DNA of 64,000 nucleotides from NCBI GenBank assembly GCA_018396635.1, contig JAGTQE010000001.1, positions 1 through 64,000 of the forward strand. The letters run 5' to 3'. The notes below the pieces were generated by a model. It made no database searches. It had not been told where the DNA came from and saw only the letters and a program-made list of their open reading frames with translations. Shown piece after piece: positions 1-7,840 of the stretch (its first letter is position 1; the number at the start of each line of letters is the position of its first letter). A program made the position numbers and the translations under genes. The DNA is from Candidatus Bathyarchaeota archaeon (lineage in GTDB: Archaea; Thermoproteota; Bathyarchaeia; Bathyarchaeales; DTEX01).

Positions 1-1304
1 CTTTAGGCTACTCTGAAGAGCAGGCGCTTGCTGAGGCCTCTAGGTGCCTTCAATGCTATAACCCGCTTTGCATGGAAATGTGTCCTCTACATATCGATAT
101 ACCCGGCTTCATAAAACTCATCAGGATGGGTAAGTACGAGGAGGCTGATAGAAAGATTCGTGAGACGAACTGCTTACCATCAGTATGTGGGAGGGTATGC
201 CCACAAGAAGTCTTATGCGCTATGGGCTGCAAGCTAACAATAGGTGACCCAGTCAATATAGGGGCTCTTGAAAGATTTGTTGCTGACTGGAATCTGGAGA
301 GGGGCTCGTCCTATATTCCAAGCGCATCAGCATCGACTGGGAAAAATATAGCGGTCGTTGGCAGCGGCCCAGCGGGCCTAAGCGTGGCAGCTGAGCTAGC
401 AAAAATAGGTCATCATGTAACCATCTTTGAGGCTCTTCACGAGGCTGGCGGAGTACTAATTTATGGTATACCGGAGTTCCGTTTACCGAAGCGTGTTGTT
501 AGGCAGGAGATTGATCTCATCAAAAAGATTGGTGTCGAAATAAAGACGAACGTTATCGTGGGGAAAACGCTGACAATAGATGACTTATTCAATGAAGGGT
601 ATGACTCTGTTTTCCTAGGCACCGGAGCAGGCTTACCTAAGCTTCTGGGCATACCGGGTGAAAATTTATGCGGCGTCTACTCTCTAAATGAATTCCTAAT
701 TAGAATAAATCTTATGAAAGCCTATGCTTTCCCATATAAGAGTAAAACTCCAGTCAAAGTTGGAAGTAAAGTTGCTATTTTAGGCGCTAGGGGGATGGAT
801 GCTGCTAGGTGCGCTATAAGGTTAGGCGCTGAAGAGGTCTGCATTTTTTATCAGAGGAAGATTGTGGGGCGTGCAGATGATATTAGGCGTGGTATAGAGG
901 AGGGTGTAAAGCCAGTACCAGCAACCAAACCATTAAGATTGGTTGGTGATGAGAAGCGATGGGTTAGGCAGGTTGAGCTCGTAAGATTAAGGCAGGAGAT
1001 TGACGTCAAGACCGGTAAGTTAAAGATGACCCCAATTGAGGGATCGAATTTCCTCTATAATACTGACCTAGTTGTTATAGCAACTGAGCATATACCGAAC
1101 ACCATAGCTATAACAGGCTCTTCTAGGAAAATTAGAATATCGAAGGATAAGACGATAGTCGCTAATCCAGAGACGCTGGAGGTTGCTCCCGGGATATTCG
1201 CCGGCGGAGATGTTGTTAGCGGGGCAGCATCGGTTATAAAGGCTATAGAGGCGGGGAAGAAAGCAGCTAAATCAATCAACTCTTATTTAATGAGGAAGCA
1301 TTAG
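1..1304 (+). CDS. GltD-like FAD/NAD(P) oxidoreductase (glutamate synthase small-subunit family), 5' partial
   Basis: The open frame runs off the left edge. The ORF-track start at 72 is internal, because bases 3-71 in the same frame encode LGYSEEQALAEASRC and the first cysteines of the cluster CLQCYNPLCMEMCP. A second cluster, CLPSVCGRVCPQEVLC, follows; together these form the N-terminal Fe-S domain of the GltD/SudA/NfnB family. Next come an FAD-binding GSGPAGL motif and a C-terminal FAGGDVV. These proteins pass electrons between NAD(P)H and a partner subunit, which is not in the window. The second Rossmann motif, normally GGGNVAMDAAR, reads LGARGMDAAR here and is two residues short, so nucleotide preference is uncertain. 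Family call is firm; substrate is not. Confidence 0.85.
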   Translation, partial: LGYSEEQALAEASRCLQCYNPLCMEMCPLHIDIPGFIKLIRMGKYEEADRKIRETNCLPSVCGRVCPQEVLCAMGCKLTIGDPVNIGALERFVADWNLERGSSYIPSASASTGKNIAVVGSGPAGLSVAAELAKIGHHVTIFEALHEAGGVLIYGIPEFRLPKRVVRQEIDLIKKIGVEIKTNVIVGKTLTIDDLFNEGYDSVFLGTGAGLPKLLGIPGENLCGVYSLNEFLIRINLMKAYAFPYKSKTPVKVGSKVAILGARGMDAARCAIRLGAEEVCIFYQRKIVGRADDIRRGIEEGVKPVPATKPLRLVGDEKRWVRQVELVRLRQEIDVKTGKLKMTPIEGSNFLYNTDLVVIATEHIPNTIAITGSSRKIRISKDKTIVANPETLEVAPGIFAGGDVVSGAASVIKAIEAGKKAAKSINSYLMRKH

Positions 1305-1478
1305 CGTAGATATCGATTTTTCTAATCATATTCTTTTCATTTCTTTTATTGGAATTAGACAGCGCACACCTTAATATTTATACGAAATCGGCTTTTCTAC
1401 AGAATAAAAGGTTTAAGTTCCTTGCAGGGTATACCCTAACCACAAATCTCCGTCCCCCTAACAGAGCCTGTTTTAATC
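1305..1478. other. AT-rich spacer between the GltD-like gene and tRNA-Gly
   Basis: No convincing gene. It holds TATA-like stretches (TTAATATTTATAC near 1371-1382) and a perfect 10-base palindrome GGGTATACCC at 1427-1436. The ORF-track frames 1349..1627 and 1485..1919 cross the tRNA and are not genes. I cannot assign a function to this stretch. Confidence 0.4.
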
Positions 1479-1496
1479 CTGTTTTTGGAAAAACAG
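1479..1496 (-). terminator. Hairpin behind tRNA-Gly, possible terminator or processing signal
   Basis: On the minus strand this is a perfect inverted repeat CTGTTTTTCCAAAAACAG, an 8-base stem with a 2-base loop, starting about 10 bases after the encoded CCA of the tRNA. The T-run inside it could itself terminate archaeal RNA polymerase. Functional role is inferred from position. Confidence 0.45.
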
Positions 1497-1505
1497 CAAG
1501 ATTTT

Positions 1506-1583
1506 TGGTGCGGCCGCCGGGATTTGAACCCGGGATCGCAGGCTTGGAAGGCCTGTGTCCTAACCAGGCTAGACGACGGCCGC
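1506..1583 (-). tRNA. tRNA-Gly (anticodon UCC)
   Basis: The reverse complement folds as a cloverleaf. The acceptor stem GCGGCCG pairs with CGGCCGC, the D arm is GUCU/GGAC, the anticodon stem CAGGC/GCCUG carries loop CUUCCAA (anticodon UCC), and the T arm is CCGGG-UUCAAAU-CCCGG. Discriminator A is followed directly by CCA, so the 3' CCA is genome-encoded. No intron is visible. It reads glycine codon GGA and possibly other GGN codons. Confidence 0.96.
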
Positions 1584-1645
1584 ATTATTATTTTCTGTTT
1601 GTTTTTCTGTTTGAGGTTACTAATTAATTTTTTGCGCTTTTCATT

Positions 1646-2554
1646 TTATAGGCGGGATATCTTAAACCTTGGGTGGTGTGGTTGTGGCCGCTTCCCCTCC
1701 TCCATTAATACTTGCGCGTATGCGGCGTTTATTAGGCTTATTGCTGGGAAAATATATTCCGCGTCGCTTATCGGCCCATATAGTATGAAGTCTGCTCCGA
1801 TAGCTACTGGTAATCCGTTAGCGATCGATGAGCATGCCATGCTTAAAATTTTATCCTTCTTATCCTTCAGAGCTTTCCATGATGCTATTGCGTTATGGGC
1901 TCCGCATCCCGTCGGATAACCATACCACTCCTTAATTTCAAATATTGCTTTACAGGCTAGTCCAAGTGTTGCAATATCCATGACGACTGTATCTACAAGT
2001 ATGTTTGTTATTCCAGCGCTCTCAATCTTCGGTATTAATGTTTCCATGAGCCTTATCCTCTCTTTATAGGATATTATGGCCCTCGTAGAATATGTGAGCG
2101 CTATAGCTGACCGCACACCAAATTCCTTAGCTTTCTCATATATTATAGGTTTGGTTTCAGGGTTTATGGAGTTTAAGATCACTCTGTCGAGTATGCCTAT
2201 CTCCTTAGCGGCTTCTATACCGCCTATGGCGGCATCCTCTGAAACATAGTCTATTAGCAGGGGCATTTTTGTGGCATCTGCAGCAAACTCAAGGTATTTT
2301 CTGGCATTCTCCTTAGTCGAGCATACAATGTCGAGCATGGCTGGGAGTCCGGTTTTATCCGATACTTCTTCAAGCTTAGAGATTAGGGTTATGGCAGCCT
2401 CCCTGTTGAATGCTCCGGTCTTCTCGTCTTGAACGGTCTTATCCCCCTTATAGAAGATGCTACCTATCATAACTGTTGGGTTTTCTCCCGGCTGCCCTCC
2501 AATTTTAACGCCCGATATTTCAAGAACGATCTGCTCCCTGCTAAACCTAAACAT
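1646..2554 (-). CDS. mtrH: MtrH-family methyltransferase (tetrahydromethanopterin S-methyltransferase subunit H)
   Basis: At 302 residues this is the normal length for MtrH. It opens with the family pattern MFRF...EISGVKIGGQPGENPTVMIGSIFY and keeps GCGAHNAIASWK near residue 225 and the GADFILYGPI region near the C-terminus. MtrH moves a methyl group between a corrinoid protein and tetrahydromethanopterin in the cytoplasm. None of the membrane Mtr subunits are nearby, so this looks like a stand-alone MtrH as known in non-methanogenic archaea. There it is thought to receive methyl groups from dedicated corrinoid proteins; a candidate corrinoid protein is at 47.7 kb. The gene is monocistronic here, between tRNA-Gly and divergent tmk. 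Confidence 0.9.
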   Translation of the reverse strand: MFRFSREQIVLEISGVKIGGQPGENPTVMIGSIFYKGDKTVQDEKTGAFNREAAITLISKLEEVSDKTGLPAMLDIVCSTKENARKYLEFAADATKMPLLIDYVSEDAAIGGIEAAKEIGILDRVILNSINPETKPIIYEKAKEFGVRSAIALTYSTRAIISYKERIRLMETLIPKIESAGITNILVDTVVMDIATLGLACKAIFEIKEWYGYPTGCGAHNAIASWKALKDKKDKILSMACSSIANGLPVAIGADFILYGPISDAEYIFPAISLINAAYAQVLMEEGKRPQPHHPRFKISRL

Positions 2555-2696
2555 TCAAACAGCCTCCAGCAGAGGTACATGATTTAACAGTTCACAAATA
2601 TTATTCATTATTATTAAGCCTTATCTGATGGGTTGATTAGATACGCTTTTAACTTTTCCCACTTATCTCTTAGATTGTGCCAAGGGAGTTTTAAGG

Positions 2697-3302
2697 ATGG
2701 AGAGGGGCTGGCTAATCTGTATAGAGGGGCTTGATAAGAGCGGCAAGACGACGCAATCCCGTCTTCTTGTAGAAGCCCTTAAAAGTAGGGGTTTAGATGC
2801 TGTTTACACAAGTGAGCCGAGTAACGGTGAGATTGGAAAATTTATTGAAAGATATATTTTGAAGAGGCGTGAACGTTTACCGGTCTCAATAGAAGCGCTT
2901 CTATTCGCCGCAGATAGAATCGACCATTTTGAGAGGGAGATAAAACCAATGCTCAGCGAGGGGAAAATAGTTGTCTCCGATAGATACGTTTACTCATCAT
3001 TAGCCTATCAGGGCGCCGCTGGACTCGACATCAATTGGATAATTGAGGTAAACAGGATGGTTCCAAGGCCTGATTTGGCTATCTACCTTGATGTCCCCTT
3101 GGAGGTTATTATGGAGAGGATTATGAAGAAGCGTTGGAGGTCGGTTATGGAGACTTTGGAAACGCAGAGTAAAGTTAGAGAGATTTACATGAGGCTTGTT
3201 AGGGACGGCTACCTAACACCAGTCAATGGAAACCGCCCAATAAACGAGGTCTCACAAGATATTCAGAGAATAGTTTTTGAAAGGCTTAAATTAAAGGTTT
3301 AG
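2697..3302 (+). CDS. tmk: Thymidylate kinase
   Basis: It phosphorylates dTMP to dTDP for DNA synthesis. The 201-residue protein has the P-loop GLDKSGKTT near residue 10, the dTMP-binding DRYVYSSLAYQGA segment near residue 98 and a KKRWRS lid-like stretch near residue 140. ATG 2697 is preceded by GGGAG at a spacing of about 8 bases, and a TATA-like TTTTAAC lies about 50 bases upstream. The gene is single, divergent from mtrH, and convergent with the following hypothetical gene, leaving only 3 bases between them. Confidence 0.93.
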   Translation: MERGWLICIEGLDKSGKTTQSRLLVEALKSRGLDAVYTSEPSNGEIGKFIERYILKRRERLPVSIEALLFAADRIDHFEREIKPMLSEGKIVVSDRYVYSSLAYQGAAGLDINWIIEVNRMVPRPDLAIYLDVPLEVIMERIMKKRWRSVMETLETQSKVREIYMRLVRDGYLTPVNGNRPINEVSQDIQRIVFERLKLKV

Positions 3303-3305
3303 TAG

Positions 3306-3845
3306 CTATTTATCCGACTCGAGGATATCTAAATTTTTCTTATTAAGGCGCGCATTTATACAATTTGCCAAAAACTCTGCAACCTCATCTATTAATATTC
3401 TTTGAGGACCCTTTACGTGAAAAACCCTTACCTCAAGTTTTCCATCATTAAAGATAAACCTCAGAAGATAGTAGTCGAATCGTAGAGGTTTACGCCCCCT
3501 CCCTTTCAATGCACGGTCCTCTTTCACATAATACCTTACTATACAGATAATGTCGAGTATGCGTATTTTCCCCTCCCTAATAGCCTTTAAAAGAGTATTA
3601 AGCGTATCTGAGTCAATGTAGTGGAATGTTAGATTGTCGGCAACCCCAAACTCAAAGATAACATCTATATCCACTCCAACATTTCTAGTCCAGTAGCTCT
3701 TTATGCTACGTCCATTCAGCTCATACAATGCATTTACTAAAGCCCTCTGTACGTCAGCTGGCGGGGCATAAATTTTTATAGAGAATCTTCGGTGCCATTT
3801 TTCAGGGAAGCCGCTATATACGCCAAAAGATTCCTCTCGCATCAT
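3306..3845 (-). CDS. Conserved archaeal-type hypothetical protein (179 aa)
   Basis: I do not recognise a named family. It is a mixed alpha/beta, basic, soluble-looking protein with no membrane segment, signal peptide or cysteine motif. Its start overlaps the stop of the upstream UPF0148-like gene by 4 bases, so the two are probably translated together as the tail of a three-gene leftward unit (4454 to 3306). Regular codon use and the tight overlap support a real gene. Confidence 0.6.
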   Translation of the reverse strand: MMREESFGVYSGFPEKWHRRFSIKIYAPPADVQRALVNALYELNGRSIKSYWTRNVGVDIDVIFEFGVADNLTFHYIDSDTLNTLLKAIREGKIRILDIICIVRYYVKEDRALKGRGRKPLRFDYYLLRFIFNDGKLEVRVFHVKGPQRILIDEVAEFLANCINARLNKKNLDILESDK

Positions 3846-4237
3846 TTCCTCATTTTCCCAATTTTTCTTATTCTTTCGAGGTTCTCTAGCAGCGTAGACA
3901 TAACTTGACTTAGTCTCTGAACCTCCTCAATATCATCTTCAACCTTAAGCCTCTCATTGATCTCCCATATCTTGGTTAATAGGACTGATTCCGTTTGACT
4001 TAAAGTTGATGAAATCTCAATCTCTCTAACCTCTTCATCCTCCTTAACAACAATAACCTTCTTTTGGCATTGAGCACACCATAACTCACCGCTCTTAAGC
4101 CTAAATATTGGTGATGCGCAAACCGGGCATGAAAGGTCCGTCAAGGTTGCACCGCTCCTCAATAGGTCAGCCATTAAACGCACCTTATCGCTCTTACCGC
4201 CCTCACTCCCAGTCATTTTGGAAACCTCACAACTCAA
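3842..4237 (-). CDS. UPF0148 / autoantigen p27-like zinc-ribbon protein
   Basis: The core LMADLLRSGATLTDLSCPVC...LWCAQC is typical of the UPF0148 (SSSCA1/p27-like) family: a short helix followed by a CxxC...CxxC zinc ribbon at roughly residues 37-58. An acidic and then helical C-terminal half looks coiled-coil. Family function is not established. The start could be the ATG at MTGSEGG rather than the first ATG. It sits between the DUF1922-like gene and the 179-residue hypothetical, overlapping the latter by 4 bases. Confidence 0.75.
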   Translation of the reverse strand: MSCEVSKMTGSEGGKSDKVRLMADLLRSGATLTDLSCPVCASPIFRLKSGELWCAQCQKKVIVVKEDEEVREIEISSTLSQTESVLLTKIWEINERLKVEDDIEEVQRLSQVMSTLLENLERIRKIGKMRK

Positions 4238-4253
4238 TTTATCGTAGCTTATC

Positions 4254-4454
4254 CTAGCTTTTTAACCTTGCTTTATACGCTTTAACAATCTCAATGGCAT
4301 CCCTAACATCTCTAACCTTCACCAACACCCTTATCTTTTCTGGATCAATCCGAATTTGATAATTACACCCCGGGCATCTAGCGGTCTTCTGCCCCTCCCT
4401 GGCATATCTGACTAGGCCGCATTTTGGACAATTGAATATTATGTAATCAGCCAA
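4254..4454 (-). CDS. Small zinc-ribbon protein, DUF1922-like
   Basis: A 66-residue protein with IIFNCPKCGLVRYAREGQKTARCPGC, a compact zinc ribbon, followed by a helical tail that includes the RDVRDAIEIVKAYK pattern. This order, with YxREGxKT between the cysteine pairs, resembles the DUF1922 (MTH1184-like) family from memory. No function is known. It lies 16 bases upstream of the UPF0148-like gene on the same strand and is likely the first gene of that unit. Confidence 0.65.
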   Translation of the reverse strand: MADYIIFNCPKCGLVRYAREGQKTARCPGCNYQIRIDPEKIRVLVKVRDVRDAIEIVKAYKARLKS

Positions 4455-4498
4455 GGGTCAACGCCCCAATTATAAATTTGTTAGATAGGGGATTTAAA

Positions 4499-5485
4499 TT
4501 AGATTCCATGAGTTAATCTGTATAGAGTAAAGGTTAATACGCCATTCCTATAGGATAGATCCACAACTTTGGGTATGACTGGCACGGGTAATACTATATG
4601 CCTATAGAATCTCACATCTCCATGCTCAGCTTTAATTATCACATCCCACTCGGAGACCAGCACTTCTATATCGCTCTCCTCCACTCCAGGCATGTGGGCC
4701 ATAATAAACACCCTATCCAACTCCACATATACGTCAACCAAAGGGGATCTAACCCATGGAGCGACAATGGGCCTATATACCCTTTTCTCTTCGGCCGGAG
4801 GGGTTATTCTAGGCTTAATGTTAAAGGCTTTAATTGTGAGTAGACCGAAGATGAAGCCGCCTACATGCGCCCAGAAGGCTACGCCTGATGTTAAGCCGCC
4901 TAAAGATATTATGGCCATAAGCATCTGGTAAATGAACCAGAATCCAAGGTAATAGAATGCCGGTATGCTAACCACCATTATGAAGATGTAAAAGACCAGC
5001 GTCCTTATTTTAGCGTTTGGATATAGGAGCATGTATGCCCCTAGGACCGCTGAGATGGCTCCAGAGGCCCCAACTGCCGGGGTTCTAAGCTCAATTATAA
5101 CATATGGGATTGGGCTTACATATATAGATAAGACTGTTGATGCTACGTGAATGAGGCTTGCAAATAGACCGCCAAGCAAGTAGAATAGTAAGTATTTAAC
5201 GTGGCCTAAAGCATCCTCAACATTATCTCCAAAGATCCAAAGATATAACATGTTGCCTAAAAGGTGTGCAACGTTTGCGTGCATAAACATGCTTGTGACA
5301 AGGGTCCATAACCTATCTCCCATTAAGATTCTCGCTGGAATAGCCCCGTAGTTGCGGATCGCTGAATAAAATACGCTTAAATCCTGTAGGTAAAAGTAAA
5401 GGAATATGACTGTGTTTATGAGTATCAGCATATAATTCACATACGGTCTTCTAGACGGCTTATTTTCGTCACCTATAGGTATCAT
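4499..5485 (-). CDS. Rhomboid intramembrane serine protease fused to a C-terminal Hsp20/alpha-crystallin domain
   Basis: Residues about 15-230 form a polytopic membrane domain with rhomboid landmarks: FMHANVAHLLGNM, catalytic serine in GASGAISA near residue 140, and catalytic histidine in FWAHVGGFIFG near residue 208. After a proline-rich linker, residues about 245-328 match an Hsp20/CS fold: VELDRVFIMAHMPGVEESDIEV, then LPVPVIP and YRNGVLTFTL. Rhomboids cut membrane proteins within the bilayer; Hsp20 domains bind unfolded clients. The fusion may bring misfolded membrane proteins to the protease, which is inference. The start overlaps the lysK stop by 4 bases, so the gene is the last member of the lysine operon transcript. 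Confidence 0.9.
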   Translation of the reverse strand: MIPIGDENKPSRRPYVNYMLILINTVIFLYFYLQDLSVFYSAIRNYGAIPARILMGDRLWTLVTSMFMHANVAHLLGNMLYLWIFGDNVEDALGHVKYLLFYLLGGLFASLIHVASTVLSIYVSPIPYVIIELRTPAVGASGAISAVLGAYMLLYPNAKIRTLVFYIFIMVVSIPAFYYLGFWFIYQMLMAIISLGGLTSGVAFWAHVGGFIFGLLTIKAFNIKPRITPPAEEKRVYRPIVAPWVRSPLVDVYVELDRVFIMAHMPGVEESDIEVLVSEWDVIIKAEHGDVRFYRHIVLPVPVIPKVVDLSYRNGVLTFTLYRLTHGI

Positions 5486-6609
5486 TTGTAGCTCTTCCCT
5501 GTAAGCATATACAAGATTTTTTCAACCGCCCTCTTATAGATTCTTATGCTTAATAAATATTCCTTAATGCTTATGCTCTCATTCAATGTGTGGCTTAGGG
5601 ATGAATCCCCAGGGCCATATGTTGCAGCCGGCACTTTAAAGTGGGACCCGAAGATGTTCATGTCGCCTGTCCCAGTTTTCCGTACTAGCCTCGCTTCCTC
5701 ACCAGTCTCCTCAAAAATAGCCTCTCTTAATGCCTTAATCACAGGCGTCTCTCTATCAGCCACGTAGGGTTCAACCATATCTATGGCCCGGAATTCTAAG
5801 GTTAATCCAGGATTCTCTTCCTTAAACCTCTGGATCATATCGCCAATTAAGCTCATGGCTTTATCGCAGTTAATTGTTGGCGGTAAGCGTAGATCTATGT
5901 TCATTACACATAGATCCGGTATACTTCTGGTCGTCCCCCGACCAAATATTCTGGTTATAGATGGCGTTAGGGAGTAGAATATGCCGTGGGGGGATGTGTA
6001 CTCACGATTACACGCATCTTTAATCCTATTCCAGAGATCAAGACACTTCTCAATGGCGTTGGGTATGAGATGCTGGGCCCCAATATGCCCCGTAGCCGTC
6101 TTACATGTGACCCTAAATCTAATGTGTCCCTTATATGCGAATGTTATGTTTTTCACACCGCTCGGCTCACCAAAGATCGCACAATCGACTCTAATCGGCT
6201 CGCGGATAAGCCGCTTAATCCCTTTTCCCCGTCCCTCCTCATCAACGACACCCGCAACGATAACCCTCCCACCAGTAGGCTCTAACTTAAGGTTTGCGGC
6301 GGCAATAATCATAGCTGCTAAGGAGGCTTTTGCATCAACGGCGCCTCTTCCATAGAGTCTACCATTTTCAAGTTTAACATCTATCCAGCCTGGGACGGTA
6401 TCCATGTGCCCACATAGGAGGACTGTCGGCTCACCGAACCCAATTTCCCCGTAAATGTTGCCAGCCTTATCCCTCCAAACTCTATTGAAGCCTAACTCAA
6501 GCATCATATTCTCTAGGAAAAGTGAGATTTCTTCTTCGTTACCGCTTGGGCTGTAAATCTCCAGCATCCTTCTTAATAGCTCTATTGGATTCGCTTTAAC
6601 TTGGCTCAT
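5482..6609 (-). CDS. lysK: [LysW]-lysine (or ornithine) hydrolase, M20 family
   Basis: It releases lysine (or ornithine) from the LysW carrier in the last step of the aminoadipate pathway. The 375-residue M20 peptidase has the metal-site motifs GHMDTVPG, AVDAKASLAAM, DEEGRGKG and FGEPSG, and a C-terminal SSLSHTLNE histidine. The gene overlaps lysJ by 14 bases and the rhomboid gene by 4, which indicates translational coupling. LysK and ArgE-type enzymes cannot be told apart by motif alone, but the full lysW cluster makes this assignment strong. Confidence 0.93.
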   Translation of the reverse strand: MSQVKANPIELLRRMLEIYSPSGNEEEISLFLENMMLELGFNRVWRDKAGNIYGEIGFGEPTVLLCGHMDTVPGWIDVKLENGRLYGRGAVDAKASLAAMIIAAANLKLEPTGGRVIVAGVVDEEGRGKGIKRLIREPIRVDCAIFGEPSGVKNITFAYKGHIRFRVTCKTATGHIGAQHLIPNAIEKCLDLWNRIKDACNREYTSPHGIFYSLTPSITRIFGRGTTRSIPDLCVMNIDLRLPPTINCDKAMSLIGDMIQRFKEENPGLTLEFRAIDMVEPYVADRETPVIKALREAIFEETGEEARLVRKTGTGDMNIFGSHFKVPAATYGPGDSSLSHTLNESISIKEYLLSIRIYKRAVEKILYMLTGKSYK

Positions 6610-7840
6610 TTAAGGCACCATTAGCTAATGGTGTTTTGAAAGAACCCCTAAACCTCTTCTCCTCCTCTGAGAATACATCCCTCAAAACCTCAACAACCCT
6701 CTCTATTTGCTCTAAGCTTATCGTGAGCGGCGGGAGGAAGCGGATAACATTTCTACCGGAATACAGCAATATCACACCCCTCTCTAAAGCCCCCATCAGC
6801 ACGTTGTATATATCTATCCTCGCTTCAAGCCCAAGCATCAGGCCTAAGCCGCGGGCCTCCCTCAAAATGCTAAACTCCCTCACAAGATCCTGTAATCTGC
6901 TCTTAAATTTATTTCCGAGATCCCGCGCTCTCTCAACAAGCCTCTCCTCAAGTATGACATCTATTGTTGCGCAGGCTGCTGCGCATGCAAGCGGATTCCC
7001 ACCGAATGTGCTTGTATGCTCGCCAACTCTAAATGAGCCCATTATGTCTTCTCTAGCTATTGTTGCGCCTATAGGCATGCCTCCACCCATAGCCTTAGCA
7101 ACACACATTATATCAGGTGTAACGCCCCAGTGCTCTGAGGCCCACATCCGGCCAGTCCTCCCAAAACCAGTTTGAACTTCATCAAAGATCAGCAAAATAT
7201 TATTTTCATCACAGATTCTCCTTAAGCCCTCTAGGAAGCCTTGGGGTGCAACGTGAACTCCACCTTCGCCCTGGATCGGCTCAACAATTATGGCGGCAGT
7301 ATTCTTTGTAATAGCCTCTCTGACCTTATCGAGCCTCCCGAATGGCGCGAACTTAAAGCTTTGTATTAAAATGTGTTTAAAGGGTTCACGGTACTTGGGG
7401 TTCCATGTCGCTGATAATGCTCCAAGGGTCTTACCATGGTAACCTCTAACCATACTTATAATCTCATGCTTGCCAGTGTACTTTACAGCTAGTTTTATGG
7501 CGCATTCAACAGCTTCGGCCCCGCTGTTACATAAAAAGACCTTGCTCAACCCTTTAGGAGATATCTTCGCAAGCTTCTCTAGGAGCTCAGCCCTCTTATC
7601 ATTGTATAGTGAGCCGTGGCAGGCTATTAGCCTCTCACACTGCTCCTTTATGGCTTTAACAACTTTTGGGTGGCAGTGTCCCACAAGGCTTACGCCGTAC
7701 CCGCCCATACAGTCAATATATGATCTACCCTTAGCATCATATAGGGTTGCGCCTTCACCCCTAATAATACATACTGGAAACTTTTGATAGACGTTTGCGA
7801 GGAAAAGGCTCTCGATACCTATTATCTTTTCCTCATTCAG
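6596..7840 (-). CDS. lysJ: [LysW]-aminoadipate semialdehyde transaminase
   Basis: A PLP class III aminotransferase that aminates the LysW-bound semialdehyde. Motifs are FDEVQTGFGRTG and the PLP lysine in CVAKAMGGGMPIGA. The ORF-track start (7708) removes a conserved N-terminus: the frame continues upstream as NEEKIIGIESLFLANVYQ...RGEGATLYDAKG, as in homologs, and a stop sits at 7847-7849. Between that stop and 7708 there is no ATG, GTG or TTG. A CTG at 7840 with GGTGATC five bases upstream is my best start. Alternatively, one extra A in the AAAA run just downstream would join the frame to an ATG. The gene overlaps lysZ by 8 bases with this start. Confidence 0.9.
   Translation of the reverse strand: MNEEKIIGIESLFLANVYQKFPVCIIRGEGATLYDAKGRSYIDCMGGYGVSLVGHCHPKVVKAIKEQCERLIACHGSLYNDKRAELLEKLAKISPKGLSKVFLCNSGAEAVECAIKLAVKYTGKHEIISMVRGYHGKTLGALSATWNPKYREPFKHILIQSFKFAPFGRLDKVREAITKNTAAIIVEPIQGEGGVHVAPQGFLEGLRRICDENNILLIFDEVQTGFGRTGRMWASEHWGVTPDIMCVAKAMGGGMPIGATIAREDIMGSFRVGEHTSTFGGNPLACAAACATIDVILEERLVERARDLGNKFKSRLQDLVREFSILREARGLGLMLGLEARIDIYNVLMGALERGVILLYSGRNVIRFLPPLTISLEQIERVVEVLRDVFSEEEKRFRGSFKTPLANGALNEPS

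Noticed and set aside
1427-1436. GGGTATACCC palindrome
   Set aside because: Ten bases alone, not repeated near other promoters here, with no gene start next to it.
1349-1919. Two plus-strand ORFs over tRNA-Gly (1349..1627 and 1485..1919)
   Set aside because: They run through the tRNA and into the antisense strand of mtrH.
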